Shown one piece after another: positions 7,800 to 17,033 of a stretch of 64,000 bases of DNA (the stretch's first letter is position 1; each line of letters starts with the position of its first letter). The DNA comes from JBDSKH01 sp050245915 (GTDB taxonomy: Bacteria; Actinomycetota; Actinomycetes; Actinomycetales; Microbacteriaceae), in the NCBI GenBank assembly GCA_050245915.1, contig JBFWWZ010000008.1, forward strand, positions 16,153 through 80,152. Reading direction: 5' to 3'. The translations under genes and the position numbers were made by a program. The notes beneath the pieces were generated by a model. It was not told where the DNA came from. It made no database searches and was given only the letters and a program-made list of their open reading frames with translations.

Positions 7800-8225
7800 C
7801 TAGCGCCTCGCGCCGCCCATGCCCGGGACCGCGGTGACCTGCCGCATCCACTCGGCGATCCGGGGCTCGTCGAGCTCGTCGAGCCTCGCGAGCTCGACCC
7901 CGCGGGTCGCCTTGCCCATCGCGACCGGGGTGACCGGCGGCACGGGGTCGAGCACGGTCGCGCCGTTGATGAACATCAGCTTCACGTGCCCGGCGAACGC
8001 GCCGGCGCTGAAGCACCAGCCGTCGCCGACGCCGTAATACGCCATGCCCCATTTCACGGCGCGTTCGAGGCCCGGCAGGGTGCGCGCCGCGAGGTCGTCG
8101 ATCGCCTGCAGGATGCCGCGCTGCGGTTCGGGCAGCGAGGCGATGTAGTCGAAGACCGGCTGGTCGCCGACGGCCGCCTTGGCCGCCGAGGCCTTGCCGC
8201 CGGCCATGTCGTCGGGGAGGTCCAT
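7800..8225 (-). CDS. DUF1801 (YdhG-like) domain protein
   Basis: 141 residues. The central stretch VFDYIASLPEPQRGILQAIDDL, then AVKWGMAYYGVGDGWCFSAG and VKLMFINGA, matches the DUF1801 fold, small cytoplasmic proteins of unknown biochemical role. I used ATG 8225; a GTG 36 bases upstream would add 12 residues without homologous-looking sequence. It is transcribed away from the kdp operon and could share regulatory sequence with it. Confidence 0.75.
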   Translation of the reverse strand: MDLPDDMAGGKASAAKAAVGDQPVFDYIASLPEPQRGILQAIDDLAARTLPGLERAVKWGMAYYGVGDGWCFSAGAFAGHVKLMFINGATVLDPVPPVTPVAMGKATRGVELARLDELDEPRIAEWMRQVTAVPGMGGARR

Positions 8226-8396
8226 ATCGGCCAGTCTCGACCCGGTACCTCTCCGGCACAACGAGGTGTGCCCGGCGTAAGGATTCCGTGAGGATCCGGC
8301 GGCAGACCGTTAGAGGCGCGTGAGGCCCCGCGTCGACCCGCTTCGGAAGGCGTTCACTGTCGTGTCGGCACCCCCGCCGGCAGGAAAGGAACCCTC

Positions 8397-8480
8397 GTGC
8401 TCGACGTCGTCTTCGTCGCCGGCATCCTCGCGCTCGTCGCGGTGATCGCCCTCGTCGCCAAGGGCCTGGAGCGGCTGTGA
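8397..8480 (+). CDS. 27-residue membrane peptide ahead of kdpF
   Basis: GTG start with a good ribosome site (GGAAAGGA, 8382-8389), encoding MLDVVFVAGILALVAVIALV then AKGLERL: one hydrophobic helix followed by a short basic tail. The stop overlaps the kdpF GTG (GTGA). It looks like a second KdpF-type single-pass peptide, though it lacks the KPERF-like ending of KdpF. The coupling, ribosome site and clean membrane helix argue that it is translated. Possible role: stabilising KdpFABC or modulating KdpD. The region 8226-8396 upstream should hold the kdp promoter, but I recognise no operator or riboswitch in it. Confidence 0.6.
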   Translation: MLDVVFVAGILALVAVIALVAKGLERL

Positions 8481-8566
8481 TCGTGTTCAGCATCATCGCG
8501 GCCGCGCTCGCCGTGGCGGCGGTCGGCTACCTCGTGCTGGCTCTTGTGAAGCCGGAGCGGTTCTGA
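8477..8566 (+). CDS. kdpF: Potassium-transporting ATPase subunit KdpF
   Basis: 29-residue single-helix peptide that stabilises the KdpFABC complex in the membrane. The sequence is MIVFSIIAAALAVAAVGYLV followed by LALVKPERF, whose KPE(R/K)F ending is typical of KdpF. GTG 8477 overlaps the stop of the preceding peptide, and its TGA overlaps the kdpA ATG (TGATG), so translation of the small genes and kdpA is coupled. Confidence 0.88.
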   Translation: MIVFSIIAAALAVAAVGYLVLALVKPERF

Positions 8567-10236
8567 TGACGTTCTGGCTGTTCCTTGCGCAGCTCGCCAC
8601 CCTCGCCGCGGTGCTGGTCGCCGTCCACCGCCCGCTCGGCGACTACATGGCCGCCGTCTACAGCTCGCCGAAAGACCTCCGGGTGGAGCGCGGGTTCTAC
8701 CGTCTGATCGGCGTGAACCCCGGGTCCGAGCAGAACTGGGGGTCGTACGCGCGCTCGGTGCTCGCGTTCTCGGCGCTCGGCATCCTCGTCGTCTACGCGC
8801 TGCAGCGCGTACAGGAGGTGCTGCCGTTCTCCCTGGGGCTGCCGGCGACCAGCGAGCACCTGGCCTTCAACACCGCGATCTCGTTCGTCACCAACACCAA
8901 CTGGCAGTCCTACTCGCCGGATGTCACGCTCGGCTACACGGTGCAGCTCGTCGGCCTGGCCGTCCAGAACTTCGTGTCGGCCGCCGTCGGCATCGCCGTA
9001 GCCATCGCCTTGGTCCGGGGGTTCGTGTACCGGTCGTCGGGCACCATCGGCAACTTCTGGGTGGACCTCACGCGGGGGACTCTCCGCATCCTGCTGCCGT
9101 TCTCGGTGATCGCCGCGGTGGTCCTGATCGCCGGCGGGGTGATCCAGAACCTGAACGGGTTCCAGGATGTCACCACGATCACGGGCGGGTCCGCCACGAT
9201 CCCGGGTGGCCCGGTCGCCTCGCAGGAGGCCATCAAACTTCTCGGCACCAACGGCGGCGGCTTCTTCAACGCGAACTCCGCCCACCCGTTCGAGAACCCC
9301 ACCCCGTGGATCAGCCTCTTCGAGGTGTTCCTCTTCCTGGTGATCCCGTTCTCGCTGCCACGCACGCTCGGCCGGACGCTGGGGGACACCCGGCAGGGCA
9401 CCGCGATCGCCGCGGCCATGGGCATCCTCTATCTCGCATCGCTGTCGCTGATGACGTGGGCCGAGGTGGCGGCCGGCGGGACCGCGCCGCAGCTGGCGGG
9501 AGCTGCGATGGAGGGGAAGGAGACCCGCTTCGGGATCCTCGGCTCCACCATCTACGCGACCTCGACCACGCTCACCTCGACGGGTTCCGTCAACTCGATG
9601 CACGACAGCTACACCGCGCTCGGCGGCGGCATGGCGATCGTCAACATGATGCTCGGCGAGGTCGCGCCCGGAGGTGTCGGCGCGGGCCTCTACGGCATCC
9701 TCGTGATCGCGATCATCGCCGTGTTCATCGCCGGCCTCATGGTCGGGCGCACCCCCGAGTACCTGGGCAAGAAGATCGGGGCGCGTGAGATCAAGCTCGC
9801 GAGCCTGTACATCCTGACGACGCCGACCCTGGTACTGCTCGGGACCGCGCTCAGCTTCGGGATCCCGGCCGTCCGCGCCGATGTGGAGTCCACGTCGATC
9901 TGGAACCCCGGCACCCACGGCCTCAGCGAGGTGCTCTACGCGTTCACCAGCGCGGCCAACAACAACGGGTCGGCGTTCGCGGGTATCACCGCGAACACCC
10001 CGTGGATGAACACGGCCCTCGGCGTCGCCATGATGCTCGGCCGGTTCCTGCCGATCGTGTTCGTGCTGGCCCTCGCCGGTTCGCTCGCGGCGCAGGACAG
10101 GGTGCCCGCGACATCCGGCACGCTGCCGACCCACCGGCCGCAGTTCGTCGGCCTGCTGATCGGCACCATCCTGCTGGTGTCCGCTCTGACCTACTTCCCG
10201 ATCCTCGCGCTGGGACCCCTGGCGGAAGGGCTCTGA
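8566..10236 (+). CDS. kdpA: Potassium-transporting ATPase subunit A
   Basis: Channel-like K+-translocating subunit of the high-affinity KdpFABC pump, with about ten transmembrane segments and 556 residues (family usual length). Visible selectivity-filter-type motifs include SFVTNTNWQSY near residue 105, LGTNGGGFFNANSAHPFENP near 226-245, TGSVNSMHDSYTALGGG near 342-358, and NNNGSAFAG near 465. All four pore regions are present, so the protein looks intact. The gene is followed after five bases by kdpB. Confidence 0.95.
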   Translation: MTFWLFLAQLATLAAVLVAVHRPLGDYMAAVYSSPKDLRVERGFYRLIGVNPGSEQNWGSYARSVLAFSALGILVVYALQRVQEVLPFSLGLPATSEHLAFNTAISFVTNTNWQSYSPDVTLGYTVQLVGLAVQNFVSAAVGIAVAIALVRGFVYRSSGTIGNFWVDLTRGTLRILLPFSVIAAVVLIAGGVIQNLNGFQDVTTITGGSATIPGGPVASQEAIKLLGTNGGGFFNANSAHPFENPTPWISLFEVFLFLVIPFSLPRTLGRTLGDTRQGTAIAAAMGILYLASLSLMTWAEVAAGGTAPQLAGAAMEGKETRFGILGSTIYATSTTLTSTGSVNSMHDSYTALGGGMAIVNMMLGEVAPGGVGAGLYGILVIAIIAVFIAGLMVGRTPEYLGKKIGAREIKLASLYILTTPTLVLLGTALSFGIPAVRADVESTSIWNPGTHGLSEVLYAFTSAANNNGSAFAGITANTPWMNTALGVAMMLGRFLPIVFVLALAGSLAAQDRVPATSGTLPTHRPQFVGLLIGTILLVSALTYFPILALGPLAEGL

Positions 10237-10241
10237 ACCAC

Positions 10242-12326
10242 ATGACCACCATCACCACCCCCCGCTCGAGCGCGTTCTCGCTCGGCCAGCTCGTGGCGGC
10301 GCTCCCGGGCGCTCTGCGCAAACTCGACCCGCGGCTCATGTGGCGCAACCCCGTGATGCTGCTCGTCGAGGTCGGCGCGATGCTCACGACGGCCGTCGCG
10401 ATCGCGGAGCCGTTCATCGGCCGGGACGAGTCGCTCGCCCCGTCGTTCACCTGGGGCATCGCGATCTGGCTCTGGGTCACCGTGATCTTCGCCACCCTCG
10501 CGGAGTCCGTCGCGGAGGGCCGGGGCAAGGCTCAGGCTGCGAGCCTGCGCAAGACCCGCACCTCCACGATCGCGCATCGGGTCACGGCCTACGACGGGGT
10601 GAAGGATCCGTCGGCGGAGAAGGCCGTGCTCGAGGAGGTGTCGTCAGCGGACCTCCGCGTGGGCGACCGCGTCGTCGTGGCTGCCGGCGACCCGATCCCC
10701 GGCGACGGCGACATCGTGTGGGGCATCGCCTCGGTCGACGAGTCCGCGATCACGGGCGAGTCCGCACCGGTGATCCGCGAGCACGGCGGCGACCGCAGTG
10801 CGGTCACGGGCGGCACCCGGGTGCTGAGCGACCGCATCGTGGTGGCGATCACCTCGAAGCCCGGCGAGACCTTCGTCGACCGGATGATCCGCCTCGTCGA
10901 GGGCGCCGCCCGCCAGAAGACCCCGAACGAGATCGCGCTCAACATCCTGCTCGCCGCCCTGTCGATCGTGTTCCTGGTGGTGGTGCTCACACTGAGTTCA
11001 CCGGCGGAGTACGTCGGCGGTGTCGTGACGGTCACCGTCCTCGTCGCATTGCTGGTCACCCTCATCCCGACGACGATCGGCGCATTGCTCAGCGCGATCG
11101 GCATCGCGGGCATGGACCGGCTGGTGCAGCACAACGTGCTCGCGATGTCGGGACGCGCGGTGGAGGCCGCCGGCGACGTCACCACCCTCCTCCTCGACAA
11201 GACCGGCACCATCACCTACGGCAACCGCCGCGCGTCCGAGTTCGTCCCGGTGGGCGGCACGTCCGCCGACGAGCTCACCCAGGCGGCGCGCCTGTCCTCG
11301 CTGGCGGACCCGACTCCCGAGGGCACGTCGGTGGTGGAGCTCGCCGGAGGCGCCGTGCCGACCCCGGCGGGAGCCGACGTCGTGCCGTTCACCGCCCAGA
11401 CCCGCATGTCGGGGCTCGACCTGACCGACGGCTCATCCGTCCGGAAGGGCGCCGCGAGCATGGTGACGGACTGGGTCGGGACGATCCCCGAGGGCACGCG
11501 GGTCGAACTCGATTCCGCAGTCACCCGGATCTCGCAATCGGGGGGCACGCCGCTGGTCGTGGCGACCAGGCCTGCGAAGGGCGACGGTCGCATCCTGGGT
11601 GTCATCCACCTCAAGGATGTGGTCAAAGACGGGCTCGTCGAGCGGTTCGCCGAGTTGCGGGCGATGGGCATCCGCACGGTGATGATCACGGGCGACAACC
11701 CGCTGACGGCGGCAGCGATCGCCAAGGAGGCGGGAGTCGACGACTTCCTCGCCGAGGCGACGCCGGAGGACAAGCTCGAGCTGATCCGTGCCGAGCAGGC
11801 CGGGGGAAACCTGGTGGCCATGACGGGTGACGGCACCAACGACGCACCCGCGCTCGCGCAGGCGGATGTCGGCGTAGCCATGAACACGGGCACCTCCGCC
11901 GCGAAGGAGGCCGGCAATATGGTCGATCTCGACTCCGACCCGACGAAGCTGATCGACATCGTGCGCATCGGCAAGCAACTGCTGATCACCCGCGGGTCGC
12001 TGACGACGTTCTCGATCGCCAACGATGTCGCCAAGTACTTCGCGATCATCCCCGCGATGTTCGCCGGCGTGTTCCCGGGCCTGCAGGCGCTCAACATCAT
12101 GCAGCTGCACTCGCCCGCGTCGGCGATCCTCTCGGCCATCGTCTTCAACGCGCTGGTGATCGTGTTCCTCATCCCCTTGGCGCTGCGCGGCGTGAAGTAC
12201 CGCGCCGTCCCGGCGGCGAAGCTGCTCAGCCGCAACCTGGTCGTCTACGGCCTCGGCGGTCTGATCGCCCCGTTCATCGGGATCAAGATCATCGACCTGG
12301 TCGTCAGCCTGATCTCCGGCTTCTAG
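10242..12326 (+). CDS. kdpB: Potassium-transporting P-type ATPase subunit B
   Basis: Catalytic P-type ATPase of the Kdp pump, 694 residues. Motifs in order: actuator-domain TGES (SAITGESAPVI, near residue 170), phosphorylation motif LLLDKTGTITYGN with Asp319, nucleotide-domain KGA (RKGAAS near 401), MITGDNPLTAAAIAKEAGV near 482, and hinge MTGDGTNDAPALAQADVGVAMN near 527. The membrane segments sit as expected before the actuator domain, between the actuator and catalytic domains, and at the C-terminus (NDVAKYFAIIPAMF). ATG 10242 is the start following kdpA; the longer upstream frame is not coding. Confidence 0.96.
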   Translation: MTTITTPRSSAFSLGQLVAALPGALRKLDPRLMWRNPVMLLVEVGAMLTTAVAIAEPFIGRDESLAPSFTWGIAIWLWVTVIFATLAESVAEGRGKAQAASLRKTRTSTIAHRVTAYDGVKDPSAEKAVLEEVSSADLRVGDRVVVAAGDPIPGDGDIVWGIASVDESAITGESAPVIREHGGDRSAVTGGTRVLSDRIVVAITSKPGETFVDRMIRLVEGAARQKTPNEIALNILLAALSIVFLVVVLTLSSPAEYVGGVVTVTVLVALLVTLIPTTIGALLSAIGIAGMDRLVQHNVLAMSGRAVEAAGDVTTLLLDKTGTITYGNRRASEFVPVGGTSADELTQAARLSSLADPTPEGTSVVELAGGAVPTPAGADVVPFTAQTRMSGLDLTDGSSVRKGAASMVTDWVGTIPEGTRVELDSAVTRISQSGGTPLVVATRPAKGDGRILGVIHLKDVVKDGLVERFAELRAMGIRTVMITGDNPLTAAAIAKEAGVDDFLAEATPEDKLELIRAEQAGGNLVAMTGDGTNDAPALAQADVGVAMNTGTSAAKEAGNMVDLDSDPTKLIDIVRIGKQLLITRGSLTTFSIANDVAKYFAIIPAMFAGVFPGLQALNIMQLHSPASAILSAIVFNALVIVFLIPLALRGVKYRAVPAAKLLSRNLVVYGLGGLIAPFIGIKIIDLVVSLISGF

Positions 12327-12340
12327 AAAGGTTCCCCACG

Positions 12341-12934
12341 ATGACGTCACTCCGGCAGGTGTGGACCGCGCTGCGGGCCCTGCTCATCCTCACCGCGGTG
12401 CTCGGCATCGCGTACCCGCTGCTGATCCTGGGTGTCGGGCAGGCGGCGTTCACCGCGAACGCGAACGGGCAGCCGGTCACCGTCGACGGTCGGGTCGTCG
12501 GCTCCGCCATCATCGGCCAGGCGTTCACCGACGCCGACGGCAGCCCGCTCCCCGAGTGGTTCCAGTCCCGGCCGAGCGCCGCCGGCGACGGGTACGACGG
12601 CGGGGCGTCGAGCGGGTCGAACTACGGTCCCGAGAACGACGACCTCATCGCGGCGATCCAGGAGCGCCAGGCGTCGATCGCCCGGCTCGACGGCGTGGAT
12701 GCCGACGAGATCCCCGCCGACGCGGTCACCGCGTCCGCCTCGGGCCTCGACCCGCACATCAGCCCGGAGTACGCCCTGCTGCAGGTGCCCCGCGTCGCCG
12801 CGGCCCGCGGGATCCCCGAGCAGCAGGTGCGCGACCTGGTCGAGTCCGTGATCCAGGGCCGTGATCTCGGCTACCTCGGCGACCCGACCGTGAACGTGCT
12901 CCAGCTGAACGTCGCGCTCGCGCGGCTGGGATGA
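12341..12934 (+). CDS. kdpC: Potassium-transporting ATPase subunit C
   Basis: Accessory subunit that aids ATP binding by KdpB. It has one N-terminal transmembrane helix (residues about 10-35) and a soluble domain with ERQASIARLDGV, the PADAVTASASGLDPHISPEYALLQVPRVA block (residues about 124-152) and DPTVNVLQLNVAL near the end. Full length at 197 residues. GAAAGGTTCCCC before the ATG contains the ribosome site. Confidence 0.95.
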   Translation: MTSLRQVWTALRALLILTAVLGIAYPLLILGVGQAAFTANANGQPVTVDGRVVGSAIIGQAFTDADGSPLPEWFQSRPSAAGDGYDGGASSGSNYGPENDDLIAAIQERQASIARLDGVDADEIPADAVTASASGLDPHISPEYALLQVPRVAAARGIPEQQVRDLVESVIQGRDLGYLGDPTVNVLQLNVALARLG

Positions 12935-12941
12935 TGGGCGC

Positions 12942-15419
12942 ATGAGGAGGGGCCGGCTCCGCGTGATGCTCGGAGCCGCGCCCGGCGTCGGCAAGACCTA
13001 CGCCATGCTCGAGGAGGGCAGGCGGCTCGCCGGCGAGGGCGTCGACGTGGTGGTCGCCGTGGTGGAGACCCACGGTCGCGCGGCTACGTCCGCGCTCGTG
13101 GAGGGACTCGAGGTGGTGCCCCGCTGGACGGTCGCGCACCGCGGGGTCACCCTCGAGGAGATGGATCTGAGCGCGGTCATCGCCCGCGCTCCCGCCATCG
13201 CCCTGGTCGACGAGCTGGCGCACACCAACGCCCCCGGTTCGGAGCATGACAAGCGCTGGCAGGACGTGGATGCGATCCTGGATGCCGGCATCGACGTGAT
13301 CTCGACGGTCAACATCCAGCACATCGAATCCCTCAACGACGTGGTCAGGCAGATCACCGGCATCCAGCAGCGGGAGACCATCCCCGACGCGGTGCTCCGC
13401 AGCGCGGACCGCATCGAGCTCGTCGACCTCTCGCCTCAGGCGCTGCGCGACCGGCTCGGGCAGGGGCTCGTCTATCCCGCGACACGGGTGGATGCGGCGC
13501 TCAGCAACTACTTCCGGCTCGGCAACCTGACAGCGTTGCGCGAGCTCGCCCTGCTCTGGCTCGCGGACGAGGTCGATTCCGCGTTGAAGCGATACCGCGC
13601 GGAGAAGGGCATCGACGCACCCTGGAACGCCCGCGAGCGGGTCGTCGTCGCGCTGACCGGAGGCAAGGAGGGCGATACCCTCCTGCGCCGTGGCGCCCGC
13701 ATCGCATCCCGGTCCTCCGGCGGCGAGCTGTTCGCGGTGCACGTGACCGCGTCCGACGGGCTGGTGGACGCCGCCCCCGAGATCCTCACGGCGCAGCGGA
13801 CGCTCACCGAGAGCCTCGGTGGGACCTACCATCAGGTCGTCGGGGAGTCGATCCCGCGGGCCCTCGTGGAGTTCGCGCGCAGCGTCGATGCGACGCAGCT
13901 CGTGATCGGCGCGAGCCGCCGCGGCCGGCTGGCCACCCTGCTCACGGGTGCGGGCACCTCGGCGACGGTGATCCGGGAATCGGGTGACATCGACGTCCAT
14001 GTGGTCACTCACGCCGAGGCGGCGTCCCGCGCCCTCCCCGCCCTCGGCGGGGCGCTCTCCGTGCGCCGGCGGCTGATCGGTTTCGCGCTGGCCGGGGCGG
14101 GCATCCCCCTGCTCACCTGGCTGCTTCACTGGTTCCGCAGCGATGAGTCGATCACCAGCGACGTCCTGGCGTTCCAGCTGTTCGTCGTGATCGTCGCGCT
14201 GGTCGGGGGCGTGTGGCCCGCGGTGGTGAGCGCCGTCGCCGCCGGGTTCCTGCTCGACTTCTTCTTCGTCGACCCGCTGTACACGATCACCATCACCGAG
14301 CCCCTGCACCTGCTGGCTCTCATCATCTTCGTGGTCGTCGCGGTGCTGGTCAGCATCGTCGTGGATCAGGCCGCCCGCCGCTCGCGGTCTGCGGCACGTG
14401 CCCGCGCGGAATCCGAGACCCTCGCGAGCATCGCGGGCAGCGTGCTCTCGGGGCAGGACGCCCTCGATGCCCTGGTCACCCGGCTCCGCGAGGCGTTCGG
14501 GATGACGAGCGTCATCCTGCGGTCGCACGGGGTCCCGATCTACCAGGCGATCGAGGCGAGCCTGGTGCACGACGACGACGTGGAGACGCAGGTCCCGATC
14601 GGCGCCGACGCCAGCCTGTATCTGCGGGGGCCGGATCTCGCCTCGTCGGACCGTCGCATCCTGGGCGCGTTCATCTCGCAGATCGAGACGGCCCTGCAGC
14701 AGCGCGAGCTCGCCGCCGAGGCGGAGGTGATGCGTCCGGTCGCCGAGGCCGACCGGTTGCGGACCGCGCTGCTCGCGGCGGTGGGCCACGACCTCCGGCG
14801 CCCGCTGGCTGCCGCGACCGCCGCCGTCACCGCGCTGCGGTCGGCCGATGTGACACTGTCGAGCGCGGACCAGGCCGAGCTGCTCGCCGCCGCCGAGGAG
14901 AGCCTCGATGCGCTCGCCGAACTCGTGACCAAGCTGCTCGATGCGAGCCGGCTCCAGGCGGGCGCGCTCGGCGTCTCCCTCGCGCCGGTCTCGCTCGACG
15001 AGGTGGTGAGCGTGGCGCTCGAGGAGGTCGCGCTGTCGCCCGGCCAGGTCCAGCTCGAGCTCGACCCGGCGGTGCCCCCGGTGAACGCCGACGCCGTCCT
15101 GCTGCAGCGCGCGATCGTGAACCTGCTGCTCAACGCGGTCGCCTACTCCCCGGCGGGCTCGGTTCCGGTCATCGCGAGCAGCGTCTTCGGTGACCGTGTG
15201 CAGCTGCGCATCATCGACTCGGGTCCCGGCATCCCGCCGGAACGGCGCGAGGATGTGTTCGTGCCCTTTCAGCGCCTCGGCGACACCGACAACACGACCG
15301 GCATCGGGCTCGGGCTCGCGTTGTCGAAAGGCTTCGTGGAGGCGATGGGCGGCACGCTCGAGGCGGAGGACACCCCGGGCGGCGGGCTCACCATGGTGAT
15401 CGAGCTGGCGGCGGCATGA
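12942..15419 (+). CDS. kdpD: KdpD sensor histidine kinase
   Basis: Membrane sensor for low potassium/turgor that phosphorylates KdpE. The N-terminal KdpD domain (residues about 1-210) has the Walker-type GAAPGVGKTYAMLEEG and the VDELAHTNAPGS motif. A universal-stress-like domain follows (about 225-350), then a four-helix DUF4118 membrane region (about 370-475), a GAF-like linker, HisKA with VGHDLRRPLAAATAAVTAL (phospho-acceptor His616) and a HATPase domain with LLNAVAYSP (N box), DSGPGIPPE and GLGLALSKGF. 825 residues, intact. It starts at ATG 12942 (MRRGRLRVMLGAAPG). Its stop overlaps kdpE. In relatives the N-terminal domain can bind c-di-AMP; that was not tested here. Confidence 0.94.
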   Translation: MRRGRLRVMLGAAPGVGKTYAMLEEGRRLAGEGVDVVVAVVETHGRAATSALVEGLEVVPRWTVAHRGVTLEEMDLSAVIARAPAIALVDELAHTNAPGSEHDKRWQDVDAILDAGIDVISTVNIQHIESLNDVVRQITGIQQRETIPDAVLRSADRIELVDLSPQALRDRLGQGLVYPATRVDAALSNYFRLGNLTALRELALLWLADEVDSALKRYRAEKGIDAPWNARERVVVALTGGKEGDTLLRRGARIASRSSGGELFAVHVTASDGLVDAAPEILTAQRTLTESLGGTYHQVVGESIPRALVEFARSVDATQLVIGASRRGRLATLLTGAGTSATVIRESGDIDVHVVTHAEAASRALPALGGALSVRRRLIGFALAGAGIPLLTWLLHWFRSDESITSDVLAFQLFVVIVALVGGVWPAVVSAVAAGFLLDFFFVDPLYTITITEPLHLLALIIFVVVAVLVSIVVDQAARRSRSAARARAESETLASIAGSVLSGQDALDALVTRLREAFGMTSVILRSHGVPIYQAIEASLVHDDDVETQVPIGADASLYLRGPDLASSDRRILGAFISQIETALQQRELAAEAEVMRPVAEADRLRTALLAAVGHDLRRPLAAATAAVTALRSADVTLSSADQAELLAAAEESLDALAELVTKLLDASRLQAGALGVSLAPVSLDEVVSVALEEVALSPGQVQLELDPAVPPVNADAVLLQRAIVNLLLNAVAYSPAGSVPVIASSVFGDRVQLRIIDSGPGIPPERREDVFVPFQRLGDTDNTTGIGLGLALSKGFVEAMGGTLEAEDTPGGGLTMVIELAAA

Positions 15420-16090
15420 AGATCCTGATCGCCGACGACGACCCGCAGATGCTGCGGGCGCTCCGGGTCACCCTTGCGGCGCGGGGGCACGACGTGGTGA
15501 CCGCCGGCAACGGCCGTGAGGCGCTGGAGGCCGCCACGACATCGCATCCCGACATCGTCGTCCTCGACCTCGGCATGCCGGAGCTGACCGGGATCGAGGT
15601 GATCGAGTCGATCCGCGGCTGGTCCCAGGTCCCGATCCTGGTGGTGTCCGGGCGCAGCGACACCGCGGACAAGGTCGACGCCCTCGACGCCGGTGCTGAC
15701 GACTATGTGACCAAGCCGTTCTCCGCCGACGAGCTGCTGGCTCGCATCCGGGCCCTGTCGCGACGGCTCGTGGCATCGGCCGATGACGAGCCCGTGGTCA
15801 GGTTCGGCGACGTGGTCGTCGACCTGCCGACTCGCGTGGTGACCCGGGCCGGCGAGCCCGTTCGACTGACGCCGACGGAGTGGCGGATGCTCGAGATGCT
15901 GATCCACCACAAAGACAAGCTGGTGACCCGCGACGCGATGCTGACCGAGGTGTGGGGCCCGCAGTACACCCACGACACCGGGTATCTGCGGCTCTACATC
16001 TCCCAGCTCCGCAAGAAGCTCGAACCGGAGCCGTCGAAGCCGCGCTACTTCATCACGGAACCGGGCATCGGCTACCGGTTCGCGGGGTAG
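15416..16090 (+). CDS. kdpE: KdpE response regulator
   Basis: OmpR-family DNA-binding response regulator that activates the kdp operon. The receiver domain (residues 1-115) has the acidic triad IADDD and phospho-acceptor Asp51 in VVLDLGMP, with switch residues VVSGRS and Lys101 in YVTKPFSADEL. The winged helix (about 130-224) contains LTPTEWRMLEMLIHHKDKLVTRDAML and RLYISQLRKKLE. The ATG overlaps the kdpD stop (ATGA). Confidence 0.95.
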   Translation: MKILIADDDPQMLRALRVTLAARGHDVVTAGNGREALEAATTSHPDIVVLDLGMPELTGIEVIESIRGWSQVPILVVSGRSDTADKVDALDAGADDYVTKPFSADELLARIRALSRRLVASADDEPVVRFGDVVVDLPTRVVTRAGEPVRLTPTEWRMLEMLIHHKDKLVTRDAMLTEVWGPQYTHDTGYLRLYISQLRKKLEPEPSKPRYFITEPGIGYRFAG

Positions 16091-16097
16091 GGGGATC

Positions 16098-17033
16098 GTG
16101 CTGCACGTCCGCGTCATCGCGCCCTCGGCTACGACCGACCGGGTGCTCGCCCGCCTCGGATCCGATCCCGCTGTCGCGAACGTCGCCGTCGTCCGTCGGG
16201 CGGCCCCCGACGGGTCGGCGGACCTGATCCTGTTCGACATCGCGCGCGAGGCGGCCAATCCCGTGCTGGATGCGTTGCACGGGCTGGGGGTCGTGGAGGA
16301 GGGATCGATCTCGCTCAGCGAGCCGTCGGCCGTGATCGGGCGCGCCGGTGAGCGCGCCGAGAGGTCCGCGCCCGGTCACCCCTCGGACGGAGTGGTCTGG
16401 CACGGCATCGAGGAGCGCGCCCGTGACGACTCCCGGATGTCGTGGTCGTTTCTCGTCTTCCTCGTCCTCGCGACGCTCATCGCCGGCGTCGGCCGGTACC
16501 TCGACCAGCCCATCCTGATCATCGGCGCGATGGTGGTCGGGCCGGAGTTCGCGCCCCTCTCGGCGATCTGCGTGGCACTGGTGCGGCGGCGGCCACGGAT
16601 CATCGGCCCGGCGGCCGTGACCCTGTTCGGCGGTTTCGCGATCGCGATCTCGGTCGCCCTGATCCTGTGGTTCCTCGCCTCGCTCACCGGGGCCATCGAT
16701 CCGCAGCTCGCGACGACGGGCGATCAGACCGAGTTCATCGTCAACCCCGACGGCTGGTCGTTCGCCATCGCGCTTCTGGCGGGCGTCGCCGGGATCCTGT
16801 CGATGACCTCGGCCAAGTCGTCCGCGCTGGTGGGGGTCTTCATCTCGATCACCACCGTTCCGGCCGCCGCGACGATCGCCCTCACGATCGCGGTCGGCGC
16901 CTGGGATGAGGCGGGGGCGTCGGCGATCCAGCTCGGTCTCAACCTGCTCGGCCTGCTGATCGCCGGGGTGGCGACCCTCGCGGTGCAGCTCGCCATCGGC
17001 CGCCTCCGTCGCGGGGGCGCGCGGCGGGTCTAG
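16098..17033 (+). CDS. DUF389 family membrane protein
   Basis: 311 residues. An N-terminal soluble ferredoxin-like region (about 1-110) precedes about six membrane helices carrying the DUF389 signature RMSWSFLVFLVLATLIAGVG (about 114-133) and LIIGAMVVGPEFAPL (about 141-155). The family's function is not established. The GTG start lies seven bases after the kdpE stop, so it is probably the last gene of the kdp operon; an ion-related or turgor-related role is an inference from position only. Its stop overlaps the convergent HxlR gene by four bases. Confidence 0.85.
   Translation: MLHVRVIAPSATTDRVLARLGSDPAVANVAVVRRAAPDGSADLILFDIAREAANPVLDALHGLGVVEEGSISLSEPSAVIGRAGERAERSAPGHPSDGVVWHGIEERARDDSRMSWSFLVFLVLATLIAGVGRYLDQPILIIGAMVVGPEFAPLSAICVALVRRRPRIIGPAAVTLFGGFAIAISVALILWFLASLTGAIDPQLATTGDQTEFIVNPDGWSFAIALLAGVAGILSMTSAKSSALVGVFISITTVPAAATIALTIAVGAWDEAGASAIQLGLNLLGLLIAGVATLAVQLAIGRLRRGGARRV

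Noticed and set aside
7862..7905. CTCGTCGAGCTCG-rich stretch in the DUF1801 gene as another REP element
   Set aside because: It lacks the GGTGGTCGAG core and fits normal coding for alternating Glu/Leu/Asp residues.
8226..8396. Riboswitch (c-di-AMP or other) upstream of kdp
   Set aside because: None of the conserved elements of the ydaO-type riboswitch is visible; the region is left as unexplained promoter DNA.
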